A stretch of 64,000 nucleotides of DNA from Neobacillus terrae (GCF_011393025.1 NZ_JAAOEO010000014.1:1-64000); one strand, 5' to 3'; counted from the stretch's first letter, positions 1-9,172 are shown. Notes: generated from the sequence alone by a model not told the origin. Numbers and translations: made by a program.

Positions 1-996
1 CTATTTAATCATAATATTGAGGTCGTAACGGTAAACCCTTACTCAGTGAAAAGAAATAAAGAAAACCGGGATAATACTCAATCAAAAAGTGATAAAAAAG
101 ATGCACTCGTTATTGCAGATATGGTAAATAATGGCTACTACTCATTTGTAAGGAATACCCCGGAATCCTTTGAAAAACTAAGAGTCTTAATGTCTAACCG
201 GGATGTAGTGGTGAAACGTCTAGTTAGTTCTATTAATCAATTAAATCGATGGGTTGATATTGTCTTTCCAGAACTCAGACAAGTATTCAAAGATGTTACT
301 GCTAAAGGAGCTATCGCCACCCTTCGTTTATTTCCAATGCCAACGAAACTCCGTTTCATGAAACCTGATGAGTTGGTCACAAAGTGGAAGTCGATCATGA
401 AAAGGCAGCCTGGATTGAAAAAAGCGCAATTACTTGTTCAAGTCGCTAAGAGATCCATTGGTTCCCTACAGGCACTTGATGCTTATGAATTCCATTTGGA
501 ACAGCTGTTAGAGGAATATGATTTGACTGTAAAGCAACTCGAAAGAGTTGAAAGTCAAGTAACCGAAGTACTCCAAAAAATTCCTTATGCGAAGAAACTT
601 CTTATGATAAAAGGTATTAGTGAAGTATCATTAGCTGGCATATTAGGAGAGGCAGGAGATTTGAGTGGATTCTCTCACGGCAATTCTCTCCTCCGTCACG
701 CTGGCCTGCATCTGGCCGAAGCAAGTTCAGGAAAGTGGAAGGGGCAAATTGTGATTTCCAAACGGGGAAGATCCAGGCTGCGGCGTTTCCTCTACCTAGC
801 GACTATGAGCCTTGTGATGAACAATCCAGAATTCAAAGCCATCCACTCTCATAATGTTAAGGTGAAAAAAATAAAAAAAATGAAGTCGATCATGAAACTA
901 ATAGGCAAACTGGCGAGGATATTTGTAGGAATGTCAAGACGAAACGAGGCCTATTCTCCGGATAAACTTCAATCCCTATTACCGCAAGCAGCTTAA
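1..996 (+). CDS. IS110-family transposase, 5' end outside the window
   Basis: The reading frame is open to the left window edge, so the first residues are missing; the GTG at 46 lies inside the protein and is not the start. The N-terminal part keeps the tail of the DEDD (RuvC-like) domain, including the N-P-Y-S-V-K segment and the D-K-K-D-A motif. The C-terminal part is a Transposase_20 domain, seen as K-G-I-S-E...G...G-D-L-S-G-F and S-G-K-W-K-G-Q with S-K-R-G-R-S-R-L-R-R. Enzymes of this family move DNA guided by a structured non-coding RNA encoded in the element. The frame is intact to its stop, so the gene may be functional if its 5' end is present. Confidence 0.9.
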   Translation, partial: LFNHNIEVVTVNPYSVKRNKENRDNTQSKSDKKDALVIADMVNNGYYSFVRNTPESFEKLRVLMSNRDVVVKRLVSSINQLNRWVDIVFPELRQVFKDVTAKGAIATLRLFPMPTKLRFMKPDELVTKWKSIMKRQPGLKKAQLLVQVAKRSIGSLQALDAYEFHLEQLLEEYDLTVKQLERVESQVTEVLQKIPYAKKLLMIKGISEVSLAGILGEAGDLSGFSHGNSLLRHAGLHLAEASSGKWKGQIVISKRGRSRLRRFLYLATMSLVMNNPEFKAIHSHNVKVKKIKKMKSIMKLIGKLARIFVGMSRRNEAYSPDKLQSLLPQAA

Positions 997-1435
997 AAGT
1001 ATAAGAAATTATTATAAAGCTAGATAACGAATGTTGGCTTATTCGCAGGATTTTAAATATGTACGGAGTACCAGGTTTCTTCAACAAAAGGGCTCTGACC
1101 CATCAGGTTAGCATAACTGGCCTCCACCCCTTGGATAGGTATGACGAAGGAATGAAAGGGCCAATGGACCCGTTGAGACATGGGAGGGTAAACCTCCAGG
1201 GGCGGTGTGGAGAATGTACATCATATGGTAAAATATGGAGTTTTTTATTACTCCTTTATTTGACTATGCCTCCACGAGCTATTATTATCTGAACTCATTA
1301 CCTTTTAATCGATTCCTTTCTATAAAGGGTTATGAAATCCTGCGAATAAGCGAGTATTTGCTAGAAAATCGTATTAAACTGAGGGAGTTGAAGAGTCTTG
1401 ATAAACAGTTATTCAAAAAGCGGGCAGATTGTTGA
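997..1435 (+). ncRNA. IS110 3' non-coding region, candidate bridge RNA
   Basis: This stretch follows the transposase stop and holds no convincing gene. It is GC-richer than its surroundings between about 1080 and 1215 and contains many short complementary segments, as expected for a folded RNA. In the IS1111 group of IS110 elements the bridge RNA lies downstream of the transposase, which fits this position. The element ends are not defined here. Confidence 0.45.
1037..1351. repeat. 17-bp perfect inverted repeat bracketing the IS110 3' region
   Basis: The segment GCTTATTCGCAGGATTT at 1037-1053 recurs exactly as its reverse complement at 1335-1351. The arms enclose about 280 bases of putative structured RNA. 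IS1111-group elements carry subterminal inverted repeats, but these normally flank the whole element; here both arms lie downstream of the transposase. Confidence 0.7.
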
Positions 1436-1661
1436 ACACGACCTTTTCGTGTTGCACGCATCGATCACGTTTACCAGCTGATCACCAAGACGTAAACCTG
1501 TTCGTCTGTTGGGGAATGGTACGCGTTAATCATCTCAATGGCCAAGTCATTATTACCTTTAAACACAAGGCCATTTTCATGGCAGTAGATCTCGCGAAAA
1601 TAGGAGCGGAAATCCAAGGCAAAGGAATGTCCTTCGCTTAAACATGAGAGGTTACCACACA

Positions 1662-1706
1662 ATGAGCCGTACACTTTCCCGTCCTGTGGTAAAGTGTACG
1701 GCTCAT
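1662..1706. terminator. Long perfect hairpin, probable terminator
   Basis: A 16-bp perfect stem (1662-1677 with 1691-1706) encloses a 13-base loop. The T-tract on the plus side is weak. It separates two unrecognised coding scraps read on the minus strand and may be the terminator of the one ending at 1742. Confidence 0.5.
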
Positions 1707-1741
1707 CTTTCTATTCTGGGGATAAACCGGTCCTTCTTGGA

Positions 1742-1890
1742 TTAAGTGTCTTCAATAATCAAAGAAGTGAGGGGACCGAGGTCGCCTTGCTTGACCCAAA
1801 GCTTTTTAATTTTATTCATCATAAACTGAATGTGCCGGCGGGTCCCGGTTAGGCACCAGGGAGGTTCTTTCAGGAATCTCGTGTATAAAT
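1742..1890 (-). pseudogene. 3' fragment of an unrecognised gene
   Basis: Minus-strand translation gives about 48 residues ending in K-L-W-V-K-Q-G-D-L-G-P-L-T-S-L-I-I-E-D-T before a stop at 1742, with an in-frame stop just upstream and no start codon. The composition looks protein-like. It is followed downstream by the hairpin at 1662-1706. I do not recognise the family. The rest of 1436-2227 shows only a hairpin at 1435-1453 and another short minus-strand scrap at about 1471-1674. Confidence 0.3.
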
Positions 1891-2227
1891 GTCAATAAAT
1901 AATGCCTTTGTGTTTTTGTGAGTTTAAGGCACCGAGCAAAAAAGAATTGACTATATGAAAGAGAAGGTTTCCGATGAATTGATGCTTCTTATTTGAAATA
2001 GATTTGTGGTATCAACATTAAAAAGAGAAGTCCTTTTTTATTTTCTTTGTTCGACATAAGCATCTAAAGAGTGTTATTTAAAGACAGTATTCTTCATGAC
2101 AAACTTTTGCAGAACTCAAGGTAAATATTAAGTATTGTATATTATATCCAAAACTGAATATTTAGAGTATTCTATATAAAATAGAGGTTTAAATAAAACG
2201 AAGGAAATTAATATTCAATTTTGAATA

Positions 2228-2936
2228 ATGGGAAAGGAACTGGAGCTTATGACCCTTCAAAAGCAAACATGGAACGAATATGAAACGATTCTTCGCTCAC
2301 TTAAGGATGACATTTTGGTGACCAATACGAATGGAGTTATTCTCAATGTTAGTGAGGTAACTGGTTCAATACGGTGTAAAGACAGAACAGCTTATTGGGA
2401 AATCGGTATATCACCTTGAAAAGGAAGGGTTATTTACTCCTCTTGCTGTTCCGATGGTCCTAAAAAACAATGAAAAAACAACCTTTGTTCAAACAACACG
2501 CAATGGAAAAAAGCTACTGGTTACAGGAATTCCTGTCTTTGATGCAAATAAAGAGATATTTCGTATTGTCAGTTACTCCCATGATGTAACGGAGTTATTA
2601 GAGATGGAAAAATACCTGATTCAAATGAAAGGTGAGAAGGAGAGAGTAAAAAAAAAAATTGAACCTGTCATTGGCAGCATACGTTCTGTTGGACTCATGA
2701 TCGGTATTGAAATCGTACATTCAGATTCAAAAGAACCGAATGGTGAGGGATTAGTAAGAATTCTCGATCTTGCCCTTGAGAAGGGGGTATTGTTTTATTT
2801 ATGCGGTAACTTTGGAGAAGTGATCCGTATGATTCCGCCATTAACGGTTAACCAAGAGCAGATCGATGAAGGTCTGCAAATGCTGGATGAGGCTTTATAT
2901 GCATACGAAAGAGAGATTCATATTTTTATCAATTAA
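2228..2936 (+). pseudogene. Fusion scar: PAS regulator N-terminus joined to aminotransferase C-terminus
   Basis: The first part encodes a PAS domain of the kind found at the front of RocR-type sigma-54 activators. It is broken by a frameshift near 2365: the frame ends as I-R-C-K-D-R, while the next frame continues the PAS sequence as Y-G-V-K-T-E-Q-L-I-G-K-S-V. The PAS part ends with R-I-V-S-Y-S-H-D-V-T-E-L-L. At a run of ten A residues (about 2648-2658) it changes abruptly into the last 90 or so residues of a class III PLP aminotransferase, seen as G-L-M-I-G-I-E-I-V and I-R-M-I-P-P-L-T-V. The central AAA+ domain, the HTH and most of the aminotransferase are gone, so a deletion has joined two neighbouring genes. 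Confidence 0.75.
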
Positions 2937-2952
2937 AGAGGAGTGGGATAAA

Positions 2953-3951
2953 TTGACAGATGTTATGTTGATTTCACAAAATCAAGTAAAGAATGCTTTA
3001 AGCATGGAACGCATCATTGATATCGTAGAGCAAATTTTTAGTGTACATGGAAATGATCAAGTGCTTATGCCTTCCAAGATTACTCTAGATTTGGGAGAAG
3101 GAAATGAATGGCCGCCATATGGTGGGTCTTTCAACGCAATGCCGGCTTACATTGGAAAAGAGATGGATATTTCGGGGATAAAGTGGGTTTGTGGATTTGA
3201 AGGGAACAGGGCCAAAGGACTTCCGTATATCAGTGGTACCATTTTACTGAATGATCCGAGAACAGGTGAGTTATTAGCGCTTATGGATGGAAGCTATATT
3301 ACGGATTACCGCACTGGTGCTGCAACGGGCGTAGCGGTTAAATACTTAGCTAAAAAAGACGCCAGCGTTGTCGGAATTATCGGTGCAGGCATCCAGGCCA
3401 GGACAAATTTGGTGGCTATCGCGGCAGTAGCCCCAATCCAAAAGGCCAAAATCATTGATATAAATAAAGAGGTTGCGAGTGCATTTGCGGAAGAAATGAG
3501 TAAAGAGCTGAATATTGAAGTTGTCGTGGCCGACACGAATCAGGAAGTTGTAGAAGAATCAGATATCATTGTAACAGTCACGACAGCTAATACGCCACTA
3601 GTTATGAAAGAATGGCTACAAGAAGGTTCACTTGTTATCTCGGTGGGCTCGTTCCAAGAATTGGACGAGACAATCCCTTTAACAGCAGACAAACTTGTGG
3701 TCGATCATTGGGAGCAAAACACTCACCGCGGGGAGCTAACTAAACTCATAGAAGCTGGGCATCTAACCGAGAAAAATCTCTATGCTGAACTTCCCGAAAT
3801 TGTTACAAATAGAAAAAAAGGCAGAGAAAACGAGAAAGAGATTATTTGTGCATGCTTGATTGGAATAGGCTCTACAGATATCGGGATAGCTAATGAAATA
3901 TATAAAGACATAAAAAAGTCTGGTGAATTTCAAGTGTTTCCCATTAGATAA
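2953..3951 (+). CDS. Ornithine cyclodeaminase / mu-crystallin family protein
   Basis: The product has about 332 residues, the usual length for this family. Members are NAD(P)-dependent cytosolic enzymes that deaminate or reduce amino and imino acids (ornithine cyclodeaminase, alanine dehydrogenase, ketimine reductase). Visible features are the substrate-site lysine in G-I-K-W-V near residue 77, the T-D-Y-R-T-G-A segment near 117-123, and the Rossmann loop G-I-I-G-A-G-I-Q-A-R near 141-150. I chose the TTG at 2953 because the strong site AAAGAGGAG lies 9 bases upstream. It directly follows the aminotransferase scar, so it was probably the second gene of a small amino acid catabolic operon. The precise substrate cannot be read from the sequence. 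Confidence 0.85.
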   Translation: MTDVMLISQNQVKNALSMERIIDIVEQIFSVHGNDQVLMPSKITLDLGEGNEWPPYGGSFNAMPAYIGKEMDISGIKWVCGFEGNRAKGLPYISGTILLNDPRTGELLALMDGSYITDYRTGAATGVAVKYLAKKDASVVGIIGAGIQARTNLVAIAAVAPIQKAKIIDINKEVASAFAEEMSKELNIEVVVADTNQEVVEESDIIVTVTTANTPLVMKEWLQEGSLVISVGSFQELDETIPLTADKLVVDHWEQNTHRGELTKLIEAGHLTEKNLYAELPEIVTNRKKGRENEKEIICACLIGIGSTDIGIANEIYKDIKKSGEFQVFPIR

Positions 3952-4106
3952 ATTGAAGATGGGAACCTAATATTCTCTGAGGGTACATACGCCCGTCAAC
4001 AATTGTAATCTACCTTTTAATATCAAACTTATTGACTTTTAGGATGAGGAGCAAAATTTTGCCACTCTAATCATAAGTTCAGCCATTTAGAAAAGAGGAT
4101 CGAGAA

Positions 4107-5072
4107 ATGAATAACCAACAGCAAAGCGTACGAGTGGCTGTCGTCCAAGCTGCTTCTGTCATCATGGATAGGGAAGCTAGTACGGAAAAGGCCGTTTCGT
4201 TAATAAGACAAGCAGGAGAAAGTGGAGCTAAGATTGTCGTATTCCCTGAAGCTTTTATTCCTGCTTATCCACTTGAGCTCTCCTTTGGAACGAAGGTAGG
4301 GGCACGATCCCCGGAAGGACGAAAAGATTGGCTTCGTTACTGGGAAAACTCGGTATCCGTCCCAAGTGGCACGACAGAAATTTTAGGAGAAGCAGCCCGC
4401 AAGGCAGGTGTCTATCTTGTGATCGGAGTAATTGAAAGAGACAATGAATATAGTGGAGGGACCCTCTATTGCACGGCATTGTTTTTTGGGCCGGATGGGG
4501 CATTGCTTGGCAAACACCGCAAATTAAAGCCTACCGGTGCAGAGCGATTTATCTTTGGAGAAGGAGATGGCAGTACTTTGCCGGTATTTGATACGCCCTA
4601 CGGTAAAATAGGGGCGCTGCTTTGCTGGGAAAATTACATGCCGTTAGCTAGAGCGGCGATGTACGCGAAAGGAGTTCAAATCTATATAGCTCCTACAGCA
4701 GATGACCGGGAAGTCTGGCAATCTACCATTCGCCATATCGCCCTCGAAGGAAGGTGCTTTGTTCTATCCTGCAATCAGTATGTTACAAAGGATATGTTCC
4801 CCACTGATTTGGCCTGTTATGATGAGCTGGCATCTTCTCCCGATGAGATCTGTACAGGAGGCAGTGCGATTGTCGGTCCCATGGGTGAATATGTTAAAAA
4901 ACCGGTATATGGCCATGAAGACATTCTCATAGCTGATCTTGATTTGCGTGAAATTGCTTACAGCCGATTTGATTTTGATGTGGTAGGTCACTTTGCAAGA
5001 CCTGATGTATTTCAACTACTGGTAAATGAAGAGAAAAAAGAGAATGTGAAGTGGATTAATCGAACGTATTGA
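4107..5072 (+). CDS. Nitrilase-family carbon-nitrogen hydrolase
   Basis: A 321-residue enzyme of the nitrilase branch of the carbon-nitrogen hydrolase superfamily, which converts nitriles to carboxylic acids and ammonia in the cytosol. The catalytic triad is visible: Glu48 in F-P-E-A-F-I, Lys139 in H-R-K-L-K-P-T, and Cys173 in L-L-C-W-E-N-Y-M-P-L. The C-W-E-N and H-R-K-L-K-P-T motifs are typical of true nitrilases rather than amidases. The start follows AGAGGATC. It lies 155 bases after the cyclodeaminase-like gene and has its own terminator, so it may be a separate unit. Substrate unknown. Confidence 0.88.
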   Translation: MNNQQQSVRVAVVQAASVIMDREASTEKAVSLIRQAGESGAKIVVFPEAFIPAYPLELSFGTKVGARSPEGRKDWLRYWENSVSVPSGTTEILGEAARKAGVYLVIGVIERDNEYSGGTLYCTALFFGPDGALLGKHRKLKPTGAERFIFGEGDGSTLPVFDTPYGKIGALLCWENYMPLARAAMYAKGVQIYIAPTADDREVWQSTIRHIALEGRCFVLSCNQYVTKDMFPTDLACYDELASSPDEICTGGSAIVGPMGEYVKKPVYGHEDILIADLDLREIAYSRFDFDVVGHFARPDVFQLLVNEEKKENVKWINRTY

Positions 5073-5169
5073 AATGAGCGGGTCTTTGTGGATTTGTAGA
5101 TATAAAATTACAACTCAAGGGCAAGATGTTTGTATTAGCATAAAAGTAAGGATAAATAAAGATAATTGT

Positions 5170-5220
5170 AAAAGGGTTGGGGATTAATTGGATGGAAATC
5201 TGATGATTCCTAATCCTTTT
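5170..5220 (+). terminator. Terminator after the nitrilase gene
   Basis: A 15-bp stem with three G-T wobbles (5170-5184 with 5206-5220) closes a 21-base loop and ends in TTTT. Confidence 0.6.
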
Positions 5221-6204
5221 GTTATGTCTGCTTGAAATAAAGTAAGATGAAAGGAGATCATTTATGATTAGTTTGGGGAATGAATATCTCGAAAAGTGGA
5301 AAAGAATTGGAACATGAAAATGATAATAATACTAAATCGATTAATAATCTTTAAAGTAAAAAATGGTCTCTTATACATGCCATCGATTATGACGTTAAAT
5401 CGAAATATAGCGAAATAAGCTGGCTAAATTGCTTTAAATTGTAACGAAACATTATTTCTGGGGTAATCATGAATTTTGTCCGAAAAAACACTAGAAAATA
5501 TCCTGGGGATGGGATTGTGAATCAAAAGACCTAAATTACTACAAATTTCACATAGAAACCTACTAGAAACGACTTTTGAAACGGTGAAAGAATAGGTTAA
5601 AAGTCTTTTGGTATTCAAATACATTTCAAAAATGTAGTAAATTTTAACTGTTTTTACTTTTTTGTGATGTAGGAAGAAACAATGAAGCGTAAACCTCCAG
5701 CCAAAACCAGATAAAAATATCGATAGACTAAAGATACATGGATTTTCTCTTATTAAGCAAACGGGCCATTTAATGGAATAACATACTGTAATGAAAATTG
5801 TTATAGGTAAAGAGATTGTGATGATTTTCACTTAAACTACCATGAAAATAAGTTTCTTTATGATTGGAAAAAATGACAATACTTAAGAAGACCCTGCTCA
5901 ATCGATAAAAAAAAGAGGAGAGCGTTAATTAATAAGTCTATGGAGTGGCGTGGACTGGATTAAGGTCAGTATCAGTATTGACACTTCCTACCCATTTTCA
6001 TTCTCTGTGGTGCAGCACTGATTTTGTGCTGCATGGATGGCTAACGGGGCAGGTTACTTTAAGAAGGTTAATTGGATTTAGTGGGTAAAGATGGTCTCTT
6101 TTGAAATCGAATCATTTATTGTCTTTAGTTTCAAACGCTAATATAATCTGTAGTACCATATTTAGATGCTCTAAATAAATGAAAATGCAGCAGGGGTTGC
6201 CCAG
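5221..6204. other. Gene-poor AT-rich stretch
   Basis: No convincing complete gene is visible. A good ribosome site (AAAGGAGAT) precedes an ATG at 5264, but that frame stops after 17 codons and may be a truncated gene start. A perfect 8-bp hairpin (TGCAGCAC at 6011-6018 with GTGCTGCA at 6025-6032) is present. The 135-codon minus-strand frame at 5424-5831 has low-complexity Phe/Ile/Ser-rich content and no ribosome site, so I do not call it. Confidence 0.4.
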
Positions 6205-6537
6205 CTACATCTCATGCATCTTATTTAACAAATAACAGCTTCCATCTTCCGCAAACCATAAAAATTCTCCAAATTTAATATTAAACTCAACGGTATTTTT
6301 ATTATAAATTAACTTTGTTACTTTTTTAAATTGGTTTAGTAATTCCATCGGGGGATCTGTGATAATGTCCTGAGTGTCGTTAGTAATGACAAATCCTTTT
6401 GGGTCTAATCTTCGATCAGGTTTTACTTCTGTCATCCAATTGCCGTTAAGCAAAATAGATTTAACCGTTATCTTCTTTTTTCGATTCTGTATAGACCAAA
6501 TATTACGACAATTACACCGATGTATTTTACACTTCAT
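6205..6537 (-). CDS. Small hypothetical protein
   Basis: A 110-residue basic protein with an N-terminal C-x3-H-x-C-x-C cluster (M-K-C-K-I-H-R-C-N-C) that could bind a metal ion. The middle contains G-N-W-M-T-E-V-K-P-D-R-R-L-D-P-K-G-F-V. A ribosome site (AGAGGG) lies 7 bases before the ATG, supporting a real gene. I do not recognise the family. It stands alone, with no neighbour on the same strand. Confidence 0.6.
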   Translation of the reverse strand: MKCKIHRCNCRNIWSIQNRKKKITVKSILLNGNWMTEVKPDRRLDPKGFVITNDTQDIITDPPMELLNQFKKVTKLIYNKNTVEFNIKFGEFLWFAEDGSCYLLNKMHEM

Positions 6538-6688
6538 CCCATAACCCTCTTTTCTTTTAAAATAAGGTCATGGTTCATTATATTTAAACTTGTAGCAAAA
6601 CATTATGATAAGATGGTTGCCTTTGATTAGTTTTTTTAGTTAACATGTGATATAAAACAATTACATAATGATTTAGGAGTTTATTTGT

Positions 6689-6802
6689 ATGACATCAAAG
6701 GTAATCTTAGATATTGATGAAACCATTCTCCCACATGGGAAAACGATTAGTCCGGCTCGAGCAACTAAAAGCGTTTCTTTCATAGGGGGCGGGGTATTAT
6801 GA
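6689..6802 (+). CDS. Small ORF translationally coupled to the DinB-like gene
   Basis: A 37-residue frame begins with ATG 9 bases after AGGAG and ends in a TGA that overlaps the ATG of the next gene as ATGA. The product begins M-T-S-K-V-I-L-D-I-D-E-T and ends S-F-I-G-G-G-V-L. It could be a leader peptide, a small protein, or the truncated start of a larger lost gene. The last few codons also supply the GGGGGCGGGG purine run that serves as ribosome site for the next gene. Confidence 0.45.
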   Translation: MTSKVILDIDETILPHGKTISPARATKSVSFIGGGVL

Positions 6803-7278
6803 CGAACGATATGTTGCTGAGACAAGTGGAAGTGGTTCGAGCCATTACTCTCCAAAAGTTGGAATCTACTACAGAAGACGTGGCTGATATTATACCTAAG
6901 GGATTTAACAATACGATTCGTTGGAACGTTGGTCATATTTTAATTGTTCAGGATCAGCTTGCTTCGAACTTTGCAGGATTACCGCAACAACTTTCTTTAG
7001 AATTTGTCACCTTATTTGGCAATCGGACGAGACCAAGCGAATGGCAAGTAGAACCTCCAACGTTGCAAACCTTATCCTATGAATTAAAAAAGCAAACAGC
7101 TTACATAAAGGAATGTCTCGGCAACCGTCTGCAGGAAAAAGCAATAAAACCCTTTGTACGGATTGGTTTTATGATGGAAACAATCGGAGAAATTCTCGCG
7201 TTTAGTTTACACCATGAAGGAATGCATACGGGAGTTATTTATGCGATTCAACGGGCAATTGAAGGATCCAACAATTGA
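6799..7278 (+). CDS. DinB-like damage-inducible/thiol transferase-type protein
   Basis: A 159-residue protein of the DinB/YfiT four-helix family. Bacillus members often bind a divalent metal through three histidines and include bacillithiol-dependent transferases. Candidate ligands are visible in N-V-G-H-I-L near residue 50 and in the C-terminal H-H-E-G-M-H-T-G motif. It overlaps the small upstream frame by four bases, suggesting coupled translation. The specific activity is unknown. Confidence 0.8.
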   Translation: MTNDMLLRQVEVVRAITLQKLESTTEDVADIIPKGFNNTIRWNVGHILIVQDQLASNFAGLPQQLSLEFVTLFGNRTRPSEWQVEPPTLQTLSYELKKQTAYIKECLGNRLQEKAIKPFVRIGFMMETIGEILAFSLHHEGMHTGVIYAIQRAIEGSNN

Positions 7279-7603
7279 AGAATCTTTAATCAGGGGATAT
7301 TTTAGTGGCAAACCTTCCTAGTATCAAAAGGACAAAAGGCAGGTCTTTTTGGAATCGCTTATGGTTGATAGGGCAACCCTTTTTTATTATGAAAGTAAAA
7401 GATTGTGAAAGAATGTACTGTGCGAAACGTTTCCTTATAAGTGCCAAAGCACGAAATAGGAGGATTGCTGAAAGGCAATTACAACTGATTAATCGAAACT
7501 CGGAATGTTCGACTGGCATGTGTAGGTTTTTTAATAATCCCACTTTATTTAATACATTCAGCATAAATCATTCCTCCTTGGATCTTTCGAGTAGGTGTTA
7601 AAA

Positions 7604-7636
7604 AAAGCGTTAATCAGACATACTGACTAACGCTTT
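7604..7636 (-). terminator. Terminator overlapping the stop of the small minus-strand gene
   Basis: Read on the minus strand, a 14-bp stem with one mismatch is followed by seven T residues. The hairpin includes the last codons and the TAA of the 49-residue gene ending at 7610. Confidence 0.7.
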
Positions 7637-7759
7637 GCGAAGTAAGAAAATATCTTGTTGGATGTTGTTCCGAACTTGGTTATCGCTACAGTTATTAAGT
7701 TCAATTAGTAAACGTCCAAGTTCTTTAATAAATAGTAAGCATTCAAATTCACTTACCAT
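7610..7759 (-). CDS. Small protein, 49 residues
   Basis: A minus-strand frame of 49 residues beginning M-V-S-E-F-E-C-L-L-F-I-K-E-L-G and ending V-S-M-S-D. It has a ribosome site (AAGGGAGAG) just upstream of its ATG and a rho-independent terminator that overlaps its 3' end. The product looks like two amphipathic helices. Size and helical character recall small sporulation regulators of Bacillus, but the Spo0E signature is not clear, so I leave it unnamed. Confidence 0.6.
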   Translation of the reverse strand: MVSEFECLLFIKELGRLLIELNNCSDNQVRNNIQQDIFLLRKALVSMSD

Positions 7760-7974
7760 AGCGTACTCTCCCTTACATAGGATAAAACACTATGTCAACA
7801 AAGACTATCACAGTCTTCATATATATACAATCGAGTAATCGAACTAAAACATAAAAAAGCTGTGGAAATACAATAGCAAATTTGACATACGCGGGTAAAT
7901 TAACCTTCCCTTTATTGGTAATCCGACACGATTCCTATTGTTTTTGCTTTTTTTGATTTTTTAAGAAAAATTAG

Positions 7975-8004
7975 TTGACACTGAAAATAAATTTATGATA
8001 TTAT
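7975..8004 (+). promoter_or_regulatory. Sigma-A promoter of the CarD-like gene
   Basis: TTGACA at 7975-7980 and TATTAT at 7999-8004 are separated by 18 bases. Transcription would begin near 8011, about 60 bases before the TTG start. Confidence 0.65.
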
Positions 8005-8072
8005 TATAAATTTGTTAAAAAATAATATATATGTTAAGGTTAAGAAGGTTACCATATATGGAGGTGGATTAT

Positions 8073-8534
8073 TTGTATCAAATTGGCGATAACATTGTTT
8101 ATCCAATGCACGGTGTAGGTATAATTAAAACCATAGAAGAAAAGGAAATCTCAGGGGAAAAACAACAGTATTATGTCATAAAAATGTTAATCGGTAATAT
8201 GCAAGTCATGATTCCTACGGGTAAAATATTGAGTTCAAGTATACGCCCTGTTACTGACATAATTGCATTAAAACACATCATAAACATTTTTCATCATGGA
8301 GAATCAGATAGATTACTGCCGTGGAAACAAAGGTATAAAGTGAACACGGACAAAATAAAAACGGGTAAAATACAAGAATGTACTGAAGTTGTACGTGATT
8401 TAATGCGTATGAAGAAAGAAAAAGCACTTAATACAAGCGAAAAAAAAATGTTAGATAACGCACATGAATTTTTGATTAGTGAACTGGGATTAATTAAAGG
8501 GATTACTGAAAATCAAATAAAAAGTTTCTGTTAA
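8073..8534 (+). CDS. CarD/CdnL-family RNA polymerase-binding regulator (YdeB-like)
   Basis: About 153 residues. The N-terminal Tudor-like CarD_TRCF domain is clear from Y-Q-I-G-D-N-I-V-Y-P-M-H-G-V-G-I-I, which in this family contacts the RNA polymerase beta subunit; the C-terminal part is helical and basic, as in CdnL proteins that stabilise open complexes. I chose the TTG at 8073 because GGAGGTGG lies 5 bases upstream and because it matches the usual N-terminus of the family. An upstream in-frame start at 8031 lacks a ribosome site. It stands alone after a good sigma-A promoter. Confidence 0.85.
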   Translation: MYQIGDNIVYPMHGVGIIKTIEEKEISGEKQQYYVIKMLIGNMQVMIPTGKILSSSIRPVTDIIALKHIINIFHHGESDRLLPWKQRYKVNTDKIKTGKIQECTEVVRDLMRMKKEKALNTSEKKMLDNAHEFLISELGLIKGITENQIKSFC

Positions 8535-8977
8535 GGTTAATTTAAGATAATGTATTACATCTCCCCGAAAATATCCTGAATTTTTTGGGAATATATTTAT
8601 TATTAAAAGTAAATCTTTTCAAAGACATTCAACTTCTCCAACACACCTTTAGAGCATTAACCTCTTTTGTTATTTCTACAATCTAATCCATTTTTATTAT
8701 TTAAATTTCCTTTACGAACGTTTGAAGTTTCATCAAACAACTCGATAAAATAGTCACTTGATTTTTGCAATCCTGATTCACACTGGCACGGACAAGGAGC
8801 CGTAAGGATGAAAGAGAGGTAGGGCTTTCATTGTTTTAGGTATACAATATATTATTTAAGTCATTATTTCGAGAAGAAAAAACAATCCATCTCACTTCTA
8901 TCTTTAAGAATTTTTTACATCTACTGGGACAGTGATTAGTAATTGTTTATCTTCTTTACGTAAAAGAGAAAAACGAA
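8535..8977. other. Intergenic stretch with no visible gene
   Basis: AT-rich sequence without ribosome-site-supported frames, obvious hairpin terminators or repeats. Confidence 0.4.
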
Positions 8978-9172
8978 TTGGTAACACCGAATGGTCAACT
9001 ACAAAAATGGTTTCCAGACCAGGAAACCATTTATTATTTCATTTACATAACAATAGTAAAGATTACTGGGGACGGTTTTAAATCCTTTGATGAAGGGCAA
9101 CGCGTACAATTTGATATTCTAAACGCACGCTTTCCGCGGGAGGTTAGGGAGCATTCGAACTCCAGCGACTAG
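8978..9172 (+). pseudogene. Cold-shock protein gene remnant
   Basis: The frame contains G-D-G-F-K-S-F-D-E-G-Q-R-V-Q-F-D-I, which closely matches the second half of CspA/CspB cold-shock domains, and an upstream L-Q-K-W-F like the conserved K-W-F of the first strand. The RNP motifs between them are not recognisable, and the C-terminal G-P-Q-A-x-N-V segment is missing. It is best read as a decayed csp gene. Confidence 0.5.

Noticed and set aside
1059..1435. Two short frames downstream of the IS110 transposase
   Set aside because: They lie in the structured 3' region and have no protein-like features.
4044..4066. GCAAAATTTTGC palindrome before the nitrilase as a sigma-54 promoter
   Set aside because: GG to GC spacing is 11 on one strand and 13 on the other, not 12. 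It may still be an operator.
5424..5831. 135-codon minus-strand frame
   Set aside because: No ribosome site, low-complexity Phe/Ile/Ser-rich content and no domain; likely chance in AT-rich DNA.
7286..7601. Two overlapping frames on opposite strands, about 92-98 codons
   Set aside because: They are mirror frames of each other, neither has a good ribosome site, and neither resembles a protein family.
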